Source: Hemerocallis citrina (taxonomy: Eukaryota; Streptophyta; Magnoliopsida; Asparagales; Asphodelaceae). Taken from it: a stretch of 64,000 bases of DNA. Shown piece after piece: positions 58,524 to 64,000 of this stretch (position 1 is the first letter of the stretch; each line of letters opens with the position of its first letter). The position numbers and the translations under genes were made by a program. The stretch spans positions 17,097,971 to 17,161,970 of the forward strand of contig CM030360.1 in NCBI GenBank assembly GCA_017893485.1, given 5' to 3'. The notes beneath the pieces are model-generated. The model searched no databases and had not been told where the DNA came from. It saw only the letters and a program-made list of their open reading frames with translations.

Positions 58524-59599
58524 AGGAAGGAGGCAAGTGTACTTTCTTTTGCTGTGTGTTATTTCTCTCTAGCAATTTTGTAAACTTATCTTTAATGCTA
58601 ACGCCAAATATTTCATGCAAGATGGTCATTAGGATTTAGATGGTATGTCAGGCAGGCAAGCAGTACAAGTTTATGGAATGGATGCATCACGCATATCTTG
58701 TTTATTAGAATGATCTATATGTGCAGTTTTTGTTGTTACAGTGACGTAACCCCATCAGAGAACGTATGCTGACTTCTCATCTGTATCCCATGGCAATTTA
58801 AGAACTAAGAGATGAGAAATAAAGATAAATAACCGTTTTTTACTTAATCTTCATTCGAGCTCACTGACTTATTTTCCCGCTACGTTTGAACTTTGACATT
58901 CGGAAGATGAATGCTGCTAAATGGAGGAAGAAAAATAAAAAAGATATTTAGGAAGGAGAAGATAATTCCAGGGGAGAGGTAGTTATTAAATTTCTTGCAT
59001 GAAGCCTATCAATTTTATTCAAATTTGTTGTTTGCTCTAGGCTTAACTAGTTAACTTGCTTCCAAGAAACTCTAGAAGGGAGTGAAAATAAAGATAAATT
59101 TTTGCTTATTTTCTAGGGATTTTGTGGCATTGTCTTTCAAGTACGAGGCTGTTAGAGATATAAAATCTACTTAATTAGTTGTATTTTAAGGGTAAATTTA
59201 CAATGTGAAGTAAAAATATCCTGATGAGTTATTTGATAATCTAGGCAACTAGTTTTGCACCACATATATCAGATGGTATACGTAAATATAGGTGTTCATA
59301 TCTATAGACAACGTATTACATCTGACTATGTTGTTACTGCAAAATACATCGAGTCAATTAAAACCCTCTCATCTTATCTTGCTAGAGAATTTGAGAGTAG
59401 ACTACCGACACTCAATTGTTGGACAAGCTTAGAACTGTTTGGTTTACTAGAGAAACTGATATGTAAATTGTGTGGGGTGTGGGTGTGATACTCCTCTAAA
59501 CCTTCTAGAGGGAGGGACCGGAGGTTGTTAGTGGGTAGGGATTTCAAAAACACACTATTATTTTAAAATTACTCTGTTTTCAGATGCAATGCAAATCAC
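58524..59599. other. 3' UTR and spacer
   Basis: The first few hundred bases may be YrdC 3' UTR. The rest is AT-rich without a gene. A short frame at 59255-59488 is unconvincing. Confidence 0.4.
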
Positions 59600-59806
59600 C
59601 ACTACAAAAGAAAAGGTCTTCACCGGCGTTTTTTTGAGGCTTCACCGGCGTTTAGTGTATAACCTACCGGCATTTGGAAAAGCGCCACAACAAGCACCAG
59701 TGGAGCGCGTGCCGGGGATTGTTTGGCGGCCTACACCGGCGCTTTTGAAAACGCCGGTCTTGGTGCAATATACTCCGGCGCTTGCAAAAAAGCGCCGCTA
59801 TATACT

Positions 59807-59837
<31 letters not shown>

Positions 59838-59885
59838 GGGGGAAAATCAACCCCAACGTTTTCAAAAACGCCGGGGTAGGTAAAA
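59600..59885. mobile_element. Solitary CACTA terminus
   Basis: CACTACAAAAGAAAAGG starts the block, followed by CACCGGCGTTT, GCCGGCA-like and CGCCGG motifs as in the 14.6-kb element. The block ends in AACGCCGGGGTAGG and an AT-rich run. No opposite end (TTTTGTAGTG) is visible before the window ends, and no 3-bp duplication can be tested. It is a truncated relative of the complete CACTA element. Confidence 0.7.
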
Positions 59886-59918
59886 AAAATTTATAAAAAA
59901 TTTTTTTTATAATTTTTT

Positions 59919-59920
<2 letters not shown>

Positions 59921-59957
<37 letters not shown>
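59921..59957. repeat. (TA)n microsatellite
   Basis: A TA run abuts the left end of fold-back MITE copy 2, as at copy 1. Confidence 0.9.
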
Positions 59958-59960
<3 letters not shown>

Positions 59961-60330
59961 AAAAGGCTCCGTTGCACACTACTATTGGTGCTCACGGCGT
60001 GAACACTACTAGTTCGGGCGTTCAAATCGAAAATCCGAACCGTTCACATTGATCTACACATCTAAATTAGTCTAAATATGTAAAATCAAATCATTTGAAA
60101 TTCATTTGCCCATTCATTGAAGTGTTACAAAATTGTATGGCTGAAATTCATTGTTTTTATAGTCGCGTGATGGATGGGCAAATGAATTTCAAATGATTTG
60201 ATTTTACATATTTAGACTAATTTAGATGTGTAGATCAATGTGAACGGTTCGGATTTTCGATTTGAACGCCCGAACTAGTAGTGTTCACGCCGTGAGCACC
60301 AAGATAGTGTGCAACGGAGCCTTTCCCTAT
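59957..60330. mobile_element. Fold-back MITE, copy 2
   Basis: Arms of about 165 bp pair nearly perfectly: the left starts GGAAAAGGCTCCGTTGCACA and the right ends TGTGCAACGGAGCCTTTCCC. The inner arm has TTGAAATTCATTTGCCCAT and the loop has AAAATTGTATGGCTGAAA. It shares these blocks with the copy at 2201-2566, but the rest of the arms differ between copies. No coding capacity. Insertion is in a (TA)n tract. Confidence 0.85.
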
Positions 60331-62119
60331 ATATATATGTATATATATTTAATGAATGAATATATGAAAAATTCATTTTCACATACATTATTTCTGCTAG
60401 TTCAAGATTACATTACTAATCATAAAATACAAAAGAGTATTACATTGCTAATCATAAAATACATAGTCTAAGCACCTGATTCACCCTATTACAAGCTATA
60501 TTTAGCATAATAATTAGCATAGAAAGACTGCTTGCACAACAGCAACACCCGTGACTCTGGTCCAAACTGACTCATTCACAAACCTGGCACTCACCACAAT
60601 GTAGTAATCGCTGCTTGCGTTTTGATCCATAGTAACCAAGAATGAGTATGACAGGACAACATGAATAGAAGATTTGCTGAAATATAGAAGATTGCTGAAC
60701 ATGAGTATGACAGGCCAACATGAATAGAAGATGTGCTATTTTTACTGTCTGAAACCATTAAGACTGGTATGTGCTATTTCTTTTGGTCCCACAAGAGAAG
60801 CATAATTCACTGACTGGGATGTTTGCACTTCTTAAGACTGGTAGAATCGTTGCTAAATGGATAACAGAGTTTATGCTAAAATTACCTGCTAAAATTACCA
60901 CCTTCTGTTTCCTCTTTTTACTGTCTGAAACCATGCATAAATTTGGTCCACTTTTCATCTTAGCATTTCATATACCCATTATCTCACAAGAGAAGATTAC
61001 CTCAATTGATGCTTTGCAATGCAGCATTGCATGTTTATATTCTTCAAACCTCACAAAAGCCTCTGCAATGAAGTCTTCTGCCTGCATTCCACCAGTGTCA
61101 TATTAGTGTCTTTTCCCATGATTCCTAGTATTTGTGATGTCATCAAAATGCCAATATGTTGTTGAGGGCAGCTGTTATTGTGAATACTACTATCCATTCT
61201 TAAAATATAATTAAAAATACAAGTACAGGAATTACTGCAGCTTCTATGACTGGTTAATGGTTAGTGGGTCATGTGTATCATATAGTAGTGCGCGCTTAGT
61301 CTGCACTTCATAGCAGGAGACTTCGGTAATTAATTTATATATCAAGAAAAATCAAATTTAAACCTAAGCTGTAGCTAACCTTTGATATTGATCAGTGTTT
61401 AAATCCCAGAAGTAAACTAAATCAATTTCAAACCTAGCCATCATGCACATTCCCATATAACTTTGTTTGGACATTAACCTAGCTAGCTATACATTGAACA
61501 CAACACCAAATGCAAGTGGCATTCTGAATGTCATCAGATGAAAGAGGTTGCTTTCTTTTATTTCTCATTTCAGGAAAGCTTTTAGAGATACTAGAGTGGT
61601 ATAGATGACTTAAGAACCAATTAAAGAAGCTGGTTTCAATCCATGGAAGAGAAACATGCATTTTGACTGTGACTTTATGTGCTCTGATTTAATTATATGA
61701 TAGTAAGATACTAAATATATGTCCATGTTACACATTCAAAATAATCGTTTTGGTTAAAAGTGCAATGATCATGCTTCTCATGAATCTAATGTTGGCAAAA
61801 GACTCTAAAAGTATGTGCAAAGCCAAACATATAGCAGTAGAAACAGTTCGACAGTTCCCTTTAATTAAGAACTCAAGTTATCTTGCTGAATTCTCTTTCA
61901 AGTGATTATTATGATGACCAGAATATCAAACTTTATTGAACACTCTTTTAGTTCTTATTTATTAACCAATACATGACATTCTTAATTCATATTAGAAACT
62001 CAATGCAGAGTAGAGCTATGGACAAAACTAATACATGATTTATATAGGTAAAATGAAGAAAACCTCATAAGGAGAACTAAACAATGTAAACACCAATAGG
62101 AAGAAATCAATAAACATAC
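60331..62119. other. AT-rich spacer or PECT1-like intron, no further exon found
   Basis: Two local duplications are visible: CTAATCATAAAATACA at about 60415 and 60450, and a unit around GAGTATGACAGG(A/C)CAACATGAATAGAAGAT at about 60643 and 60702. On the minus strand I looked for the second cytidylyltransferase domain of PECT1 (an HxGH motif in DLFHAGH context) and did not find it. Confidence 0.45.
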
Positions 62120-63519
62120 CTTTCCATTTGAAAATTGCACAATCCGCCGAGATGTAGGGAGAAAATTAGATAAATGAGATTTGACAGAACCACCAACTGG
62201 AGTATTTTCACCGTTTTGGAGTTGTTCATGACTGGATGCATTAACGGTGCCATTTTCCAATTTTGTACTTCTTAATGACAGAATCCTACCTGAAAAGAAA
62301 ATAATTAGACCAAGTGATGTAAAAGGAAACCTGAAATTATCTATTATAGAAGCAACTGGTAGATAGTAAATACGAAGCCAAATAGGAAGCTCTTCAGTTG
62401 CTTCTGAACTAAGTCAGAATAGACAGAATATGGAACAAATTAATCAAAAGGAATACGCTAGCTATAATTTGTAGCGAAGAGGGTAGAGCATAATACCAAC
62501 GATATCCGTGCTTGATACCCCTTCAGTGCGCTTGATTTGCTTGTACCGCCCAACCTTCTTTGCTAATGCATAAGCATCAGTTCCATCAGGAAGTAAGCAA
62601 GGATCATCTCCGTGTATAATATAGTCAATTTTGTAGTCATTAAACAGAATGTTCATAAATTTCTCGTTGATCTCGTAAGGTGCATTCGTAATGACCTCAT
62701 CCACCCATTTAAGCCCGCTAACAAGAGTCAACCTTCAAAAAATAGTGCAAGAGAAAACACAGTAAGTATACTTCATTATATGGTGAGAGGAATCATACCA
62801 AAACTATGGCCAGAGTATCAAAGATGCAAATGAAACTATAACCAACTAGCTTTATAATAGAAACCAAAGAATACATTGGACAAGATGGAATCGGTTCGGT
62901 TCGATATCCATTTAATTTATTTCTAACATAAATAAACGAGGAAGTAGAGAAGCTAAACTTACTTGGGAGGAAACTGTAAGAAAAGATATGATAACTTGTG
63001 GTCTTACACAAGATATTATGCTAAGATATTCCGCTAAACCGATCAAAAAATCATGATGTTCATGGAACCGACCTCAACTAGTTGGGAAAAAAGTTTTGTT
63101 GTTGTTTGTTGTTGTTGTATTTCTAACATAACGGATGTAAACTAAGACGACAATGCTAAATATGCTAATTAAACATTTATTTATCAAGAGAGTCAAGACT
63201 AGACGAACAAAGGGAAGGGAAGTAACAGTTGGGAGTAGTCTATATTAATTTAATACCTCTCTTCCATGGACAAAACCGGCGGCCCCTTGTTCGCGACGAT
63301 CTCCTCGTCGCTGACAACTCACACACACAACAAAAAACGTAACTGAAGTGATTAAATAAATGAAAGTACAAGTATACAGACTAAAAACTACTTAAGCTAA
63401 GTAGAAGTTATGCTAAATGCAGTTTTCATACCTCTACTACAATCTGAAACATAAATCTTTTCCTCTGTCCCCTCCAATCTTGATTGCACTAAATAAATAG
63501 AAGTTATGCCTCCGTTGAC
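62120..63519 (-). pseudogene. PECT1: PECT1-like gene (ethanolamine-phosphate cytidylyltransferase), partial and chimeric
   Basis: On the minus strand four exons join in phase: 63432-63519, 63257-63317, 62497-62732 and 62120-62289. From the second on, the protein reads VVSDEEIVANKGPPVLSMEE, then LKWVDEVITNAPYEI, DYIIHGDDPCLLPDGTDAYA and YKQIKRTEGVSSTDIVGRI. It ends SHLSNFLPTSRRIVQFSNGK before a GTATGT donor. This is the middle of plant PECT1, which makes CDP-ethanolamine at the mitochondrial surface. The exon before VVSDEEI should carry the first HxGH catalytic motif. Instead, 63432-63519 encodes VNGGITSIYLVQSRLEGTEE and more, without resemblance. The second catalytic half is not found downstream. 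A truncated or chimeric copy is most likely; a real gene with distant exons is possible on the downstream side. Confidence 0.75.
62932..63117 (+). mobile_element. RTE-type LINE 3' fragment
   Basis: The block is flanked by an exact 14-bp target duplication, TATTTCTAACATAA, at 62918-62931 and 63118-63131. It reads LTWEETVRKDMITCGLTQDI, the C-terminal tail of plant RTE ORF2. It then has a 3' UTR of the type ACCTCAACTAGTTGGG and a (TTG)n tail, both hallmarks of plant RTE elements. Only the last 186 bp were copied. It lies in an intron of the PECT1-like gene, in the opposite orientation. Confidence 0.85.
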
Positions 63520-63782
63520 CTATAAAGAAAAGGAGTTCAAAAACATTAGACTAAAACTGAATATTAATCTCAAACCACAATTTTTTAGGTTGGTTATTGC
63601 TAAACAGGAGTGCTCTAAAAACCACAATAATTTTTCCAATCCCAAACCCTAATTATTCTTCTCACAATCTCAAATTATCAAATACACAAATTAATAAATT
63701 ACACAAACCCTAATTATTCTTCTCCCAATCCCAAATTATCAAATTTACAAATTAATGAATTCTCAAATTCTCAAATTCATAC

Positions 63783-63960
63783 CTAGGGTTTGAGAAAGGG
63801 AGGAAGATGACAGTGATCAGAGTGATGGCGCGGAAAAGGCGATGGGTACTGCAGTGGCATCGGCAACGGCGACGGCGAGGTTGGGGGCACGGTGATCGGG
63901 GGCTAGGGTTTGTGAGAGAAGGGGTGTTGGGTTCGTGAGAGAGAGGGGGAGAGAGAGAGG
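63783..63960 (-). promoter_or_regulatory. Probable 5' UTR exon of the PECT1-like transcript
   Basis: On the minus strand a CT-rich stretch (CCTCTCTCTCTCCCCCTCTC) leads to a GC-rich part that ends AACCCTAG|GTATGA, a good donor. Its only ATG opens a 25-codon frame whose TAG is the last codon before the donor, so this looks like an untranslated exon with a short upstream ORF. The segment nearer the window end may hold the promoter. Confidence 0.4.
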
Positions 63961-64000
63961 GTGTGTGGGCGAGGGAGAATAATGAAAAAAAAATAAAAAT

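Noticed and set aside
59255..59488. Plus-strand frame of 77 codons as a host gene
   Set aside because: No recognisable motif, AT-rich, no splice or promoter context.

Overview
The window is nuclear DNA of a flowering plant, probably a eudicot: AT-rich spacers, GT-AG introns and nested plant transposons of almost every major class. I cannot name the species. Only two ordinary host genes are recognisable, and both look incomplete.

Layout. 1-4870: spacer with a proline-rich open region, a fold-back MITE (2201-2566), a 235-bp Helitron (3765-3999) and simple repeats. 4872-11299: a complete but decayed Pong-type PIF/Harbinger DNA transposon (3-bp TSD TCA) that holds, besides the usual transposase and Myb-like ORF1, a degenerate plant-mobile-domain gene. 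11364-16996: an L1-type LINE with an exact 15-bp TSD. 17203-20240: a gag/protease-only Copia element with about 730-bp LTRs. 20575-21065: a GGACCC-rich block. 21284-23145: a non-autonomous hAT with an exact 8-bp TSD. 23634-24182: a Mutator-type MITE full of small hairpins. 24441-29782: a nearly full-length Copia element with TSD GTTTC.

30594-58523: a YrdC (threonylcarbamoyl-AMP synthase) gene is split. Its first two coding exons lie at 30594-30987 and its likely last exon at 58466-58523. About 27 kb of nested transposons lie between, and I could not find the middle exons. Inside the gap are a tandem pair of Copia copies (31662-52880). A 14.6-kb CACTA/EnSpm element (33668-48312, TSD AGG) sits inside one of their LTRs, and a second LINE follows (53393-57419).

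The CACTA element is the best preserved. It has a four-exon TNP2-type transposase with one visible break, a small second gene, and two long arrays of the same roughly 315-bp repeat. Each array lies in a predicted intron of one of the two genes. 59600-60330: a solitary CACTA terminus and a second fold-back MITE. 62120-63960 (minus): exons of a PECT1 (ethanolamine-phosphate cytidylyltransferase)-like gene. The exon expected to carry the first catalytic HxGH motif is replaced by unrelated sequence, and an RTE LINE fragment with a 14-bp TSD sits in one intron.

Most likely to be new: the plant-mobile-domain gene within Pong-type termini; intronic satellite arrays in both CACTA genes; the PECT1 chimera; and the split YrdC gene.
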